Shown here in pieces: positions 10,547-21,017 of a DNA stretch of 64,000 nt (position 1 is the stretch's first letter; the number at the start of each line of letters is the position of its first letter). This DNA comes from Fallopia convolvulus (lineage: Eukaryota; Streptophyta; Magnoliopsida; Caryophyllales; Polygonaceae). A program made the translations under genes and the position numbers. Below the pieces are notes generated by a model. The model saw only the letters and a list, made by a program, of their open reading frames with translations. It did not search any database and was not told the origin of the DNA. The stretch is from positions 38,035,106-38,099,105 of the forward strand of contig OZ024720.1 in the NCBI GenBank assembly GCA_964016875.1. Reading direction: 5' to 3'.

Positions 10547-11587
10547 ATTAGAAGTTTTTTAGGGCATGCTGGCTTTTGACAGGCGATTTATTAAGGATTT
10601 TTCTAAGATAGCTAAACCTTTGACTAACCTACTAATGAAAGATGTAGTGTTTGAGCTGTTTCCAGAATGTCTTGAAGCATTTTACAGGTTAAGAGCTGCC
10701 CTTGTGTCCGCCCCCATCATGCAGTCCCCTGACTGGACATTACCCTTTGAGATCATGTGCGATGTCAGTGACTATGCAGTTGGCGCGGTCTTAGGGCAAC
10801 GGAAGGACAAGAAACTCCACGCCATTTACTACGCCAGTAAGACGCTGGATGAGGCGCAGAGTAAGTATACCACAACGGAGAAGGAATTCCTTGCTGTGGT
10901 ATTTGCCTTTGAAAAAATCCGATCCTATCTTGTTGGATCCAAAGTGATTGTTTATACTGACCATGAGGTCGTTAGATACTTAATGGCTTAAAAAGATTCC
11001 AAACCTAGATTGCTTCGTTGGATGCTCTTACTGCAGGAATTTGATCATGAAATAAGAGACAAAAAGGGAGCAAAAAATCTAGTGGCGGATCACTTGTCCA
11101 GGTTGCCAGTTGAGCATATCACCGAGTCCAATAATGAGGTACCAATAAATGATTCCAGACCCGACGAACACCTCCTGCTGAATGAAGTCGAACTCTACAA
11201 GACCCTCGTTATCGACCCCTTCAGGATCGTTAACGAGGTGCTGAGGCTGGAAGGCACAAATAAAAAGGGAATATGTTCAGATTGGATCGACAATCAAGCC
11301 AATGGGGTCGTTACTGAGCTACGGGAGGTCGGTACCGAGGTCAATATATGGAAGCCTAGCTCGTTAACGACCCACCCAGGTAAGATTTCTGAACCTAAGT
11401 CTTCTCAATTAAAATTCACACCCTCTCCTTCTTCAATTTCTTCTTCCTCAATATCAATCCATGATATTAGAGGGCCAAAAGCTCCTTGGTTTGCGGATTT
11501 CGCTAACTATCTTGTAGGAGGCGTAATTCCCGAGGGCCTTACCCCACAAAAGAAGAAGAAATTTCTCCATGATGTAAAACAATACTA
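10547..11587 (+). pseudogene. RNase H domain and RH-INT linker
   Basis: After the SFLGHAGF hinge a further frameshift near 10575 leads into the frame with FIKDFSKIAKPL, DVSDYAVGAVLGQR, HAIYYASKTLDEAQ, YTTTEKEFLAVVFA and YTDHEVVRYLMA. TAA at 10989 interrupts it, and the same frame resumes with DSKPRLLRWMLLLQEFD and the LVADHLSRL motif. This is the Ty3-type RNase H that removes the RNA template. The following linker (about 11120-11480) is low in complexity and contains three palindrome groups. A frameshift before 11588 separates it from integrase. Confidence 0.88.
11206..11372. repeat. Palindrome cluster in RH-INT linker
   Basis: Hexamer starts are at 11208 and 11229 (TCGTTATCGA and TCGTTAACGA, 21 bp), at 11310 and 11331 (TCGTTACTGA and TCGGTACCGA, 21 bp), and a single TCGTTAACGA at 11361. 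The reading frame gives IVNEV at one site and SLTT at another. Confidence 0.8.
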
Positions 11588-12775
11588 TTGGACGATCCCT
11601 ACTTGTTTAAACAAGGAAGCGATCACCTCTTTAGGCATTGTATCCCAGAGGAGGAGATTGAAAACGTGATCTGTCAATGTCATACACTTCCAACTGGAGG
11701 TCATGCAAAAGGATTCAAGACTACTGCGAAGATTCTTCAAAGTGGTCTCTATTGGCCCACCATGTTGAAAGATGTGCAAGCTTATGTGACAGCATGTGAT
11801 GGATGTCAACGCTCAGGCAACATAACTTGGAGACATGAAAATCCACTAACTGGGATATTAGAAGTTGAGCTATTTGATGTATGGGGCATTGATTTCATGG
11901 GACCGTTTCCCGCCTCAGGACCCTACAAGTACATCCTAGTTGCGGTTGATTATGTTTCCAAGTGGGTGGAGGCTGTTTCTACAAGGACTAACGACGCCAA
12001 GACTATTGCTAAATTCATCAAGACTAACATTTTCCCCAGATTCGGCGTTCCAAGAGTCCTTATCAGTGATGGTGGCTCCCATTTCATTGAGCGAAGTTTT
12101 TAAGCCGTTTTGGCTAAGTATGGGGTATCTCATCGGGTGGCAACACCCTATCACCCCCAAACAAGTGGCCAGGTTGAAGTTTCAAACAGGCAAATAAAGA
12201 GCATATTGGAGAAGACAGTTTCCCATTCTAGAAAGGATTGGTCCTCCAAATTGGATGACGCTTTATGGGCATATAGGACAGCATACAAGACGCCTCTACG
12301 CACCACCCCCTATAATCTAGTGTATGGCAAGGCATGTCATTTACCGGTCGAAATGGAGCATAAGGCATTATGGGCTCTCAAGGAGCTCAACATGAACCTC
12401 GACGTGACTGGAGCAAAAAGATTCATGGACTTGCAAGCATTAGAAGAATTGAGGCTGAAGGCATACGGAAATGCTGAAATCTACAAGGAGCGCACCAAAA
12501 GGTGGCATGATCGGAAATTGGTGCCCAAAACTTACCACATCGACGATAAGGTATTTCTCTTCAACTCTAGACTCCGATTATTCCCAGGAAAGCTAAGGAC
12601 ACGATGGAGTGGGCCATTTGTGGTTCATCACATTTATCCTCACGGAGCAGTAGAGTTGACAGATAACCGAGGCGTCATTTTCAAAGTTAATGGACACCGG
12701 TTGAAGAAATTCCATGAGCAGCCTGATCCGGATGAAGAGATAAGAGTCACCATGGCTCTCACACCACAAGATTAG
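11588..12775 (+). pseudogene. Integrase, Ty3/Athila type, one internal stop
   Basis: An N-terminal HHCC zinc finger (HTLPTGGH, then CDGCQRSG) is followed by the DDE core: D in WGIDFMGPFP, D in ISDGGSHF and E in SGQVEVSNRQIK. Then come WAYRTAYKTP, the YGKACHLPVE block and the GPFVV C-terminal fold with HPHGAVEL-like sequence. No chromodomain follows, as expected for Athila. The only break within the domain is TAA at 12101-12103, right after the second Asp region. All three catalytic residues are present. The enzyme inserts element DNA into the genome. Confidence 0.92.
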
Positions 12776-13384
12776 CAAGTGAACTCGTCGGGCTAACGAC
12801 GTTAAACATAGCGCTTACGGGAGGCAACCCGCTTTTTAGAATAGGTCTAGTTTATTTTATTTTATCTCTCTTTTTCTTTTTAGATTATTTCTTAGCTTTC
12901 TTTTATTTTTATTTTTTAGTTTTAAATAGGATAGAAATTAGATTTTTTGAGCTAACAAAGATTTCAGGAAAAAAAGGGTCGAAAAATCACTCAAGAAGGC
13001 CACGGTGGCTCGTTAACGACCCACCCAGGGTCGTTAACGACCCGGTTCGGAAGACCCGATTTGTCACAATACGGGGCAGGTAAGTAATTCTAACCTGCTC
13101 TATCTTTTTAACCCTAGCCGCCGCCCCCTTCCACCCATTACCCCTCCTATAAAAACCCTTCTACCCCTACCAAAATTCTACCACAATCCCTTTAAAATTC
13201 ACTCTCAAACCCAAAATTCTCTCAATCCCTCTCCCTTCTCACCCACCGAGTCGGAATTCCCACGCTAACGACCACCGGAGACGCCATCGTTACCGGAGTT
13301 CGGAAGCCACCCACCGTCGAAGCCGTGCTCGTTAACTACCCCGATTCCGACCCTTGTTCTTTAAATTCTCGGTTCTCCGGATCC
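12776..13384 (+). other. Spacer between pol and ORF1, with conserved pol-end motif
   Basis: Just after the pol stop, 12792-12830 carries GACGTTAAAC, GCGCTTACGG and GGGAGGCAACCC. The same combination follows the gag-like ORF of the 56-61 kb element (minus strand, 59015-58967). A polypyrimidine/T-rich stretch follows, then a palindrome pair (13012/13033), the splice-donor-like GGCAGGTAAGTA at 13074 and a CT-rich leader before the ATG at 13385. I infer a role in making the ORF1 transcript. Confidence 0.65.
13010..13042. repeat. Perfect palindrome pair, hexamers 13012 and 13033 (21 bp)
   Basis: Two TCGTTAACGA sites, each followed by CCC, joined by CACCCAGG: the same module as at 9450/9471, although this one is noncoding. 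Confidence 0.9.
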
Positions 13385-14895
13385 ATGGCTACTTCAAGTA
13401 GACCCGCTACCCGATCCCAGAAGAAGAGGAGGAACCACAGGTCTCCATCTCCACCCCGAGTGGACGATGTGATTTTGTGCAATCAGAGCCATGTACGGCG
13501 CTACCGGGATTTTTTGGAGAAGGACCATTACACCCGATGGTTCATTGAGTCTAGCGCCGTCTCTACGGGCATCTACACGGATGTCAAGTTCTTGGCCACC
13601 TTTGAGACCAACTTCTCGTCGAAGACCTCGACGTGACGTATTCGGTTCCGGCTCGGTAACGAGGACCGTGACTTCACCATGGAGGAGTTCAATGCAATTT
13701 TGGAGCTCCCAAACCCGACAAGGGACTATAGCTTGAAGGATTACCGAGTGACCCGCACTTGGAGCTACATCACCGGAGAGGTTCAATCCTCTACCGCAGC
13801 GCTATCCGGGGCAAACATCGTCAACCCCATCTTCCGGATTATCTTGAGAGTCCTCGCCGCAACATTTTGGCCGAAGAGGGAGTTGAACCGGTCTACAAGG
13901 ACGGAGGTCGCTTGCTTCCGCACCATTCTCTTTGAGGAGCCCGACCCGTTGAATTTGGGGTACGAATGGCTCTACTATTTCGAGAAGTCCACCAAGTCCA
14001 AAGAGGTGTGTTGTGGCAATTTGGTTAGCCTCTTGGCTAAGAATCTCGGAGTTGATCTCACCCGCTACACACCGGCCCACGCCCAACTCCTCAACAAGAA
14101 CTATTGGTATAGTTCTGGGATTTTCGCACAAGCCGAGGGAGGCTACAAGGTGAAGGTGCACGATCGACTAGTCATCCCTACAAGGTGAAGGTGCACGATC
14201 AACAAGAACTATTGGTATAGTTCTATGTACCGAATTGGTACGAGGCGTGGACGGGACATCCCTACCCATTGGAGCCAAAACCGGAGGACGAGCTCTCGCT
14301 TAGGCCTTGTGAAACCCGGTTTGAGCGGGACGACGTGGATGAATATGAAGAAGAAGATGAGCAAGAAGATACCGAGGTGGTAGGCAATGACACCGAGGAA
14401 GCCGACACCGAGGGCGGCACTGAGGAGCTCAACTTTGACGAAGAAGACATGGACACGGAGGGACTAGGCGGCCACCTCTTCGTTGACGAGCCCACCAGGG
14501 TCGTTAACAACCACTTCCAGCCATCACCCAACACTGTTAACGAGGCACCCAACTTCGTTAACGAGGTGCCGAGAGCCACTGTCGACCCACCACCAGCTGT
14601 TGTCGACCCTCATGCTTACGGTCTCATGCCTTACAACCCGGTGATGTATCAAGATCATTTCCAGCCTCACTATCCACTACCTCCTCAGCCCGAGTACGCA
14701 GGATCGAGTATACCACCACCATGGGCCGAGGATCTTTCTGCACGGATGCAGCAGCTTCACCTCCAGACGGATCACATTCATAGGAGGATGGATAGATGGG
14801 AAACCGTCTATTCCACCGAACCGTTGATTCAAGCTCAAGATGAAGTTTCCTTTCCTTGTTTCCACTTTTGTAAGTTTTATGTTTTTTTTTTTTAA
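13385..14895 (+). pseudogene. Athila ORF1/env-like protein, frameshifted
   Basis: Starts MATSSRPATRSQKKRR at 13385, a basic N-terminus typical of this ORF. The first frame stops at 13636; coding resumes in another frame with DFTMEEFNAILELPNP and runs to 14188; it resumes again from 14269 with a strongly acidic segment (poly-E/D) and a proline-rich end. The position between pol and the 3' UTR, and the layout (basic start, globular middle, acidic linker, short coiled end), match the ORF at 18247-19663. Around 14092-14224 two short segments are duplicated, which breaks the frame. The family is called env-like in some Athila elements, but I see no convincing signal peptide or internal membrane helix. 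Function unknown. Confidence 0.78.
14480..14564. repeat. Two palindrome pairs in ORF1 acidic linker
   Basis: Hexamer starts are at 14482 and 14503 (21 bp) and at 14536 and 14557 (21 bp). The sites are TCGTTGACGA, TCGTTAACAA, CTGTTAACGA and TCGTTAACGA. In frame they give VDEP/VVNN and TVNEA/FVNEV. Confidence 0.8.
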
Positions 14896-14946
14896 TTTTT
14901 GTTTTCTTTTCTATTTCTTTTCCCTCTTCTTCTTATTTTCCTTACA

Positions 14947-14982
14947 GTGGGGACATTGTAATTTTAAGTATGGGATGGGGAG
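14947..14982 (+). promoter_or_regulatory. Internal polypurine-tract-like cassette
   Basis: GTGGGGACATTGTAATTTT followed by AAGTATGGGATGGGGAG. It resembles the terminal cassette at 16518-16552 (GAGGACAAGC, TAAAGTATGGGG) and the internal ones at 19706 and 58289 (minus). Confidence 0.65.
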
Positions 14983-15815
14983 AAAGTAGAAAAATTATGT
15001 CCTAGGTGTTTCTGTGTTCTATGTAGTTGTTATTTCCTTTAAACTAAAAAAATAAATCCAAAAAAATTAAAAAAATTGAAAAAATCCAAAAAGAGTTTAG
15101 AATTGATAGATATCCCTTCTTAAGTTCTATGATAGCAATCACAAGCTTAATCATATAATTCCTTGCAAACATGTCTTTGAAAGTATAGCCGGATTCTTAA
15201 AATTGAAATTATTGTTTTTAGAAGAGAATAGCACTTGATGAAATTGAGCACATATACTTTATAGCATAGATGATGCAATCCAACAAAATCCACCTGGTGA
15301 GTATTTTTGGCCTTAAAGGGAGAACATTTATAAATCCCTCTTCTTTTCTTGTGTGATTTATTCTCTTTATGCATATTATCTCTTGGAATTGTGATGGTTA
15401 TCTATTTCTTGAGACCCTTATAAGATTTACATTTCATTACTTGTGAAGATCATATGATAGAGAACTTATTTTTATAAGCCTTATTATTCCCTATCCACCT
15501 TTAGATTATTCCTTCTTTTGATAACCAATTCTGGCCTGAAACCTTTTTATTTTTAGCTCCAGAAAAATTATTCCCTAGCCGAGATAAGCTTGACCCTATC
15601 CGGGAGTTAGGACTTAGTTTGGAGAGGTAAAGTTTTGTGTTTTGTTAAAAAGAAAAAGAGTTTATATTTGCTTGAATTAAAGGGTATTTGGGAAGGGTAG
15701 ATTGGAAGTCTCTTGTTATTACATGTAAGAAAGGTCTCTTGATAGAAAAAATGCACACAATAAAGTTTTGATGGATGTAGTGAAGTGAAAAGAAGAAAAG
15801 GATGTATACGGTGGA

Positions 15816-15850
15816 TCGTTAACGACCCTGATGTAGGTTCGTTAACGAGG
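15816..15850. repeat. 3' UTR palindrome pair (23 bp apart)
   Basis: TCGTTAACGA sites with hexamers at 15818 and 15841, the first followed by CCC and the second by GG. Spacing is 23 bp, the widest of the clear pairs. Confidence 0.8.
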
Positions 15851-16517
15851 CAGCGAGTGAAGAAAAAAAAAAGGGAGGAAGAAAGGGAAGTAAAAAGTTG
15901 AAGTGCATTTGTGTTTATGGGTTAAATCAAGAGATTCTTTTATTTTTGTTATGAGACTTTCTAGGATGATAAAGGGTGAGCGAAAATGAGTATGCATAAT
16001 GAGAGTGAGTTTGGTATATATCTTTTATGAGAGTTTTTAGTGAGATGTGTGAGTTTTTAGGAGTCTTTGATTCCCGGATATTATTAGCACCACATGACCA
16101 AAATATTTTCCACGCCCTATTGTTATTACCAAGCCCCATTACAACCCGGCCGAATGGAAACTTCTATGAAGTTTTTCATTGAGCCCCTTAAGTTCTCTTG
16201 ATGATTCTTTGCTTGTTTTGACAAATCTTGGGTGGAGAGTATTGGTGATATAAGTTCCAATTTCTATGAGTTTTTGTATATAAGATGAGTTGAGAGATTG
16301 AATTTATAAGCCCAAACACTTGAGAGTTGAGTGAAACACATTATATCCCTTGAGAGGTTGGATTGTATTATTTTATGTCTATTTAAGTGCATATATGTGT
16401 GAGGATGTTAATAATCTTTTGCTATAATTTACTTATGTGTAGATGTTGCTTTTTAGAAGATGGCTATGTCTTGATGAGCATGATTTGTTTTGGTTTTGGT
16501 TAGTGTCTTGTTTATTG

Positions 16518-16552
16518 CTTGAGGACAAGCAAGTCTAAAGTATGGGGTATTT
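16518..16552 (+). promoter_or_regulatory. Terminal polypurine tract cassette
   Basis: CTTGAGGACAAGC then AAAGTATGGGGTATT, directly abutting the 3' LTR start at 16553. It primes plus-strand DNA synthesis in this class of element. Confidence 0.85.
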
Positions 16553-18048
16553 TGATGTTCACATTTTTAGTATAGTTTTTGATAGGTTTTCTTTGTTTAT
16601 TAGGTTTAGTTTTGTTTAGTTTAGGTTTAGCTTTGAGTATTTTTAGTTAGTTTTGCATAATTCTGTGAAAAGAGTGGAATCTACGCTATTTTGTGAATTT
16701 TGCAGGTTTTAGCGAAGAAAGGAGCTAAATGGAGCTTAATTTAGGAGCATCTCAGCGAAGGACGGAGGAGTGCAAGATTGAAGAAGTCGAAGCTCAAGAG
16801 TACAAGAAGAAGTGTCGAAGAAAACAAACCCCAGGCTTGTTAACGAGGCTGTGACGGGTCGTTAACGAGGCCACGAAGAGAAAGATTTCGAGTATTATTT
16901 TTATTATTCACCGATCCTGAGTGGGAATTTATTTCCGTATCGGTTGAGTATCTTTTTAGAATCTTTTTGGGGTTGTTAGAATATGTATTTTAGGGTTTAA
17001 TATCTTTTTAGATTTTATTTCTATCTTTTATAGATTGTTTCTATCTTTTTAGGAAAGTTTATATCTTTTAGCCTTTTTAGTTTTTTAGGTTTTTTTAGTA
17101 TAAATACCCTTCTATCTAGCATAGAAAGGGGGGGCTGGATTTGGAGAAGATTTGGAGGAAGGCCGAAAGAGAGAGAATCGGATCGGAAGTCGGTGACGAG
17201 GTTCGGTAGACGACGGTTTCCGGGTTCGTTGATCGTGTTTTTGGTTCGGTGTATGTTTTGTTCGGTTTTCTTCTAGATCTCTATAAGACAATATTTTTGT
17301 TATTAATTTAAGTTTGGGTTTTGTTTCAATGTTTGTTTTTATTGATGTTTTTAGTTTCTTAATAATGAGTAGTGAGTAGTTTATTTTTCTAGGGTCGGGG
17401 TTATGCCCGGCATAGTCGAGCATGTTTGATGAGTAAGATTGTGTGATGTGAATGCGTTTTATCTTTTATTGAGATTGTTTGTTGTGCTTAATACCGAAAC
17501 GAATGTTGAGGTAATTTGAGTTTTAACTTGATTGAAAGAGAAAGTTAGTAACTTGGGTTGATATTGTTTGAAAACGAAAGTTTCAAGCTTTAGATCTAAA
17601 ACAAGCAATTGAGTGAGTTAGTTTATGAAAATAGATTAATTTACTTGTTAAGTCGACGAAAGTTGATGACTCTATCTATTTAAAGGCATGATCTTATTTT
17701 CTTACGGAATTCTTATGCTTGGCTATGTTGTGGTGTCCCTTGTCCTTGATTTTTGCTTTAATTGAATTATTTCTGGTGAATCTTCATTGCTGAGTACTTG
17801 CCTCGGTACCGAATATTAATTAGAATTTTATTAGGTTGTTAGGTAGTATTTTTGTGTTCGGTGGCTCGGTAACGATCCTGACAAGGTCGTTAACGAGGCA
17901 TCTCGTGAGTGTTTTGTTTGATTTTGTTTGATTTTTGTTAGATTGATAGACAAACAACCTTGCTTCCTGTGGAACGATCCTGACTCCACTGTACTCAGCG
18001 GGGTCTTGACTTACAAATATATTTGTTGGCCGAGAAACCCTATCAACA
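16553..18048 (+). repeat. 3' LTR of Athila-like element
   Basis: Begins TGATGTTCAC and ends TATCAACA, followed by the target duplication ATATT. TATA box at 17099-17106. It shows few scattered substitutions against 5317-6809. Confidence 0.95.
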
Positions 18049-18246
18049 ATATTCATATGCCATGGGGAATTTTTTGTTACACTTGGGTGTTAACATACTT
18101 TGAGTTCTAAAATTTCTTCTTACAATTTGACTTGACATAGAACTTGAATTATCGTTGTTGTTGGTTGTCCTTGCCGGGACAACACAAATAGTGTTTGGTG
18201 TGTTTTGGTTGTTGTCTATTTGTGTGTAGGAACTCAATTGCTTGAC

Positions 18247-19663
18247 ATGCCTCCCAAAGGCAAGAAAAACGCAGCTTCTCTTCACAATTCGGTTCTCGTG
18301 TGGACCTACTCACCGCCACCCCAGATGATTTGGGCTTTCAGTTGGCCAAACCACATCACAAGGCTCGGTTTGAGGATTTGAAAAAGCGTACTTCTGAAAG
18401 CACAAGAGCTCTTGATTTGATTGCATTAGAGGTCTTGGGTTTGAAGTCTGATATAGTTGAGTTGGCTCAGAGATTGGGATGGATTGACTTTCTTACTTTC
18501 CATGAATATACTTATCCGATCTTGGCGCTAGAGTTCTTGAGCACTATAGATACTAAGGCAACACTTGGCCCAGGATACGGTGTCGTCACCTTCCAATTGA
18601 GGAACTGTCAGTATAGATTTTCTTTTGCTGATGCCAACAAGATGTTCGGTTTCCCCAAGGGGGATGCACCTAGCCATGAGCACAATGCAAGTGGATTCTA
18701 GGTCGCTAAATTCTATGATGAGATTGCAAGGGATCCTGGCCGCTACAAGCCCGCCTCTACTAAGGCCCTGCAATTGCTAATCCTAGTATTCGTGTTATGC
18801 AGCGATTCATGGGGCATACCATATTTGGTAGAGGAGATGGTGAGAATGGCGTCTCAATCAAAGATCTTGTTTTTCTTTGGAGCGCTCTACATAGGCAACC
18901 TCTCAACTCCGCAGGATTTATGCTCAACCACTTTCAGTCAGTTGCTAACAGAGGGAGTGGGAAGATTGTCATTGGTTCTCTTATTACACACATTGCTAAG
19001 TGTGTTAAGGTCCCGCTGCATGGTTTACCTCATCTACCTTACTCGGCTCCCATTAGTTTTCCCCTCTTTTCTAAAATGAACTTTATTAAGAGAATTGGGG
19101 ATCACTATTATTATTACCCTGCTCACTTGAGTCCAAAAATTGTCCGTCTCCCTTGTCTGTCTCGCTGCAATATCAATAGCGTGGGGAACTGGCTGTTCCC
19201 TGCAAGAGATGGAGACGATAAGGAAAGCCAGGCTTTATACGAAGCTACTGCCCGGCCTAAGAAAAAGAGGCGGAATGAGCAAGGGAGTGAAGAAGATGAG
19301 GATGAAGAAGATGAGAGTGATGAAGATGAGGAAGAAGAGAATGTTGAACCTCGTCCACGTTTTGAGCTTGGGGGTTCTTCTGGTGATGCAGTTGATCCGC
19401 CTCTTTATGGTGGAATTGGTTACCCGGACCCTCCTATTTATCCGTATGCTCCACAGCCACCATCCATGTTTGACATCTATGGAGAGTTGGAGAGCCAGAG
19501 AGAGCAGGTTGGTGCTCTACACACTTCAATGGATGCTGGATTCAGCAATGTGAATTCCCGATTTTATTCTATGGAGGCGAATCTAGCAGCTATTCAGAAG
19601 ACCCTCCAGAATATCCAGTTCCCAAGATGGCCGCCTGGACCTCCACCTCCTCCACAATTTTAG
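18247..19663 (+). pseudogene. Athila ORF1-type protein, pseudogene
   Basis: The likely start is ATG 18247 (MPPKGKKNAASLHNS), preceded by a 3'-splice-like TTTGTGTGTAG at about 18220-18230. A frameshift near 18290-18303 moves into the frame with RFEDLKKR, LGWIDFLTFHEYTYPILALEF, GYGVVTFQLRNCQYRFS and ANKMFGFPKG: the layout of the Athila ORF-1 family, with a tryptophan-containing segment, a polymorphic middle and a GFP-like turn. TAG at 18699 interrupts it. Another frame carries RFMGHTIFGRGD and SGKIVIGSLITHIAK to the stop at 19663, with a KKKRR patch, an acidic E/D run (about 19285-19345) and a proline-rich C-terminus. Probably nuclear or nucleic-acid-associated by composition; function unknown. 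Confidence 0.82.
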
Positions 19664-20982
19664 ATGTATTGTGATTGTTTTCTCTTCTCTTACTTTTATT
19701 TCTACATTGGGGACAATGTAGTTTTAAGTGTGGGGGAGGGAAACATGCTTCATGTTAGTTAGATACATGTAATCCCCTAGACTAATTTTTCCTTAAAGTA
19801 ACAAGCCCTTGTTCTACATAATTTTTGAATGAAATCCTATCCCCTAGACTTGCTTGAAGTGTTTGAAGTTTTGGTGATGTCTAGCAATGTTTATGAACTT
19901 GTTTGATAATTGAATGAGCATGTATATTCTTTGAGATTTTAGTTGACATTGAAATTCTAAACAAAAAGCCATGTGAGATTTTTGACCTTCCTAGGACTAT
20001 TTTCTATTAAGAGTCCTCTCCTTTCATGTGTGATTCTCACTTTTGATTGCTTCCTCTAGAACTTGCATTAGACTCTTTTTCAAGATCGCTTTTATGACTT
20101 TTGTATGCAACTTTAAAATGATTGAGGCAGTATTTCTATGAGCCTATTATTCCCTATCCACCCTTATATATGATCCTCTTTTTGATATCCCATGTTAGCC
20201 TTTATTGCCTATTTATTTGGAAAGCTCCACAAGATAATTCCGAGCCTAATGTAAGCCTGACCCATCCGGGAAATAGGAATTTTAGTGGATTTATAAGTGT
20301 GGGTTTGAGCCAAGCTTGGGGGATTCAAAAAAGGGTTCATGTTAAATATCAATGGTGTGGATGGAGTTTGATGTGATGAGAAAATGAAAAAAAATGAGGA
20401 AAGAAGCTCATAAGAATAAAAAGAAAAAAATTCTTTAGATGAGCAAAGTGTTTAAGTGCAAAGGTTGTGGGAAATAAAAGAAAGAAAAAAAAAGGGTGAA
20501 AGAGAAGTTGAAAAAGAAAACAAAAGAGAAAGTTTGGGGAAGAAATGCATTAAGGTTGGTGTTGGTGTTTTATTTAGGAATAATTTCTTTTCCCGGATTA
20601 GCACCACATGCCAAATTTTTGTCCCCGCCAAAATTGTCTCACCCTAGCCTCATTACAACCTTATACAAGACCTCATGATTATAGCTTGTATACAAACTCC
20701 CATGCGGTGGAGATTTAGATTGCTGTTGCAAGCTTATGGTAGCTAAGCTTTCAAAAGATGAGACTTGAGTGAAACACGTCCTGTTCAAATACTTGAGAGA
20801 GAGCGAAAACACAATTGTCCTATGTGAGGTTTAGAATGGATATGTTGGCTTTATCTCTTTGATGTACAAATGCATGCTATGATTTTGGTTGTCATTCTTT
20901 GCTTCTATAATTCTCGTCTAGATTATTGTCGAAATGGATCCATGAATTGCTTGTCTTGTGGGGTGTCGGATTTGATTTCTTA
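19664..20982 (+). other. 3' UTR of the truncated Athila-like element
   Basis: No gene. The internal polypurine cassette lies directly after ORF1 (19706-19740). Blocks 20138-20280 and 20589-20660 match the other Athila-like element's 3' UTR. Purine-rich low-complexity DNA fills 20380-20540. The small ORFs here are compositional. Confidence 0.75.
19706..19740 (+). promoter_or_regulatory. Internal polypurine-tract cassette
   Basis: TTGGGGACAATGTAG, then TTTTAAGTGTGGGGGAGGG. Closest to the terminal cassette at 20983-21017 and to the minus-strand one at 58326-58289. Confidence 0.7.
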
Positions 20983-21017
20983 CTTGAGGACAAGTAAGGT
21001 TTAAGCTTGGGGGATTT
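20983..21017 (+). promoter_or_regulatory. Terminal polypurine tract cassette
   Basis: CTTGAGGACAAGTAAGG, then TTTAAGCTTGGGGGATTT, abutting the LTR start TGATAGCATG at 21018. Confidence 0.85.

Larger units (their letters stand above)
14896..16517 (+). other. Long 3' UTR of Athila-like element
   Basis: No ORF of note. It contains an internal polypurine cassette (14947-14982), a block at 15471-15612 matching 20138-20280, a palindrome pair at 15816-15850, and a second block at 16071-16149 matching 20589-20660. Between the conserved blocks the sequence is A/T-rich and unalignable by eye. Confidence 0.75.
5317..18048 (+). mobile_element. Complete but coding-dead Athila-like Ty3 LTR retrotransposon, 12.7 kb
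   Basis: LTR (1493 bp), tRNA-Asp-like primer site, gag, PR, RT, RNase H, INT, an Athila ORF1/env-like ORF, a 1.6-kb 3' UTR, polypurine tract and LTR (1496 bp), flanked by ATATT. The order PR-RT-RH-INT is that of Ty3 elements. The tRNA-Asp site, long LTRs and the extra 3' ORF fit the Athila lineage. Gag, pol and ORF1 all contain stops and frameshifts. The two LTRs differ at few positions, so insertion is fairly recent even though the coding region is decayed; it may have been mobilised in trans. Confidence 0.93.

Noticed and set aside
17112..17423. 103-codon minus-strand ORF in the 3' LTR
   Set aside because: Lies in LTR R/U5 opposite to transcription and is not open in the matching 5' LTR.
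19140..19553. 137-codon methionine/lysine-rich ORF
   Set aside because: Shadow of the acidic stretch of the ORF1 pseudogene in another frame.
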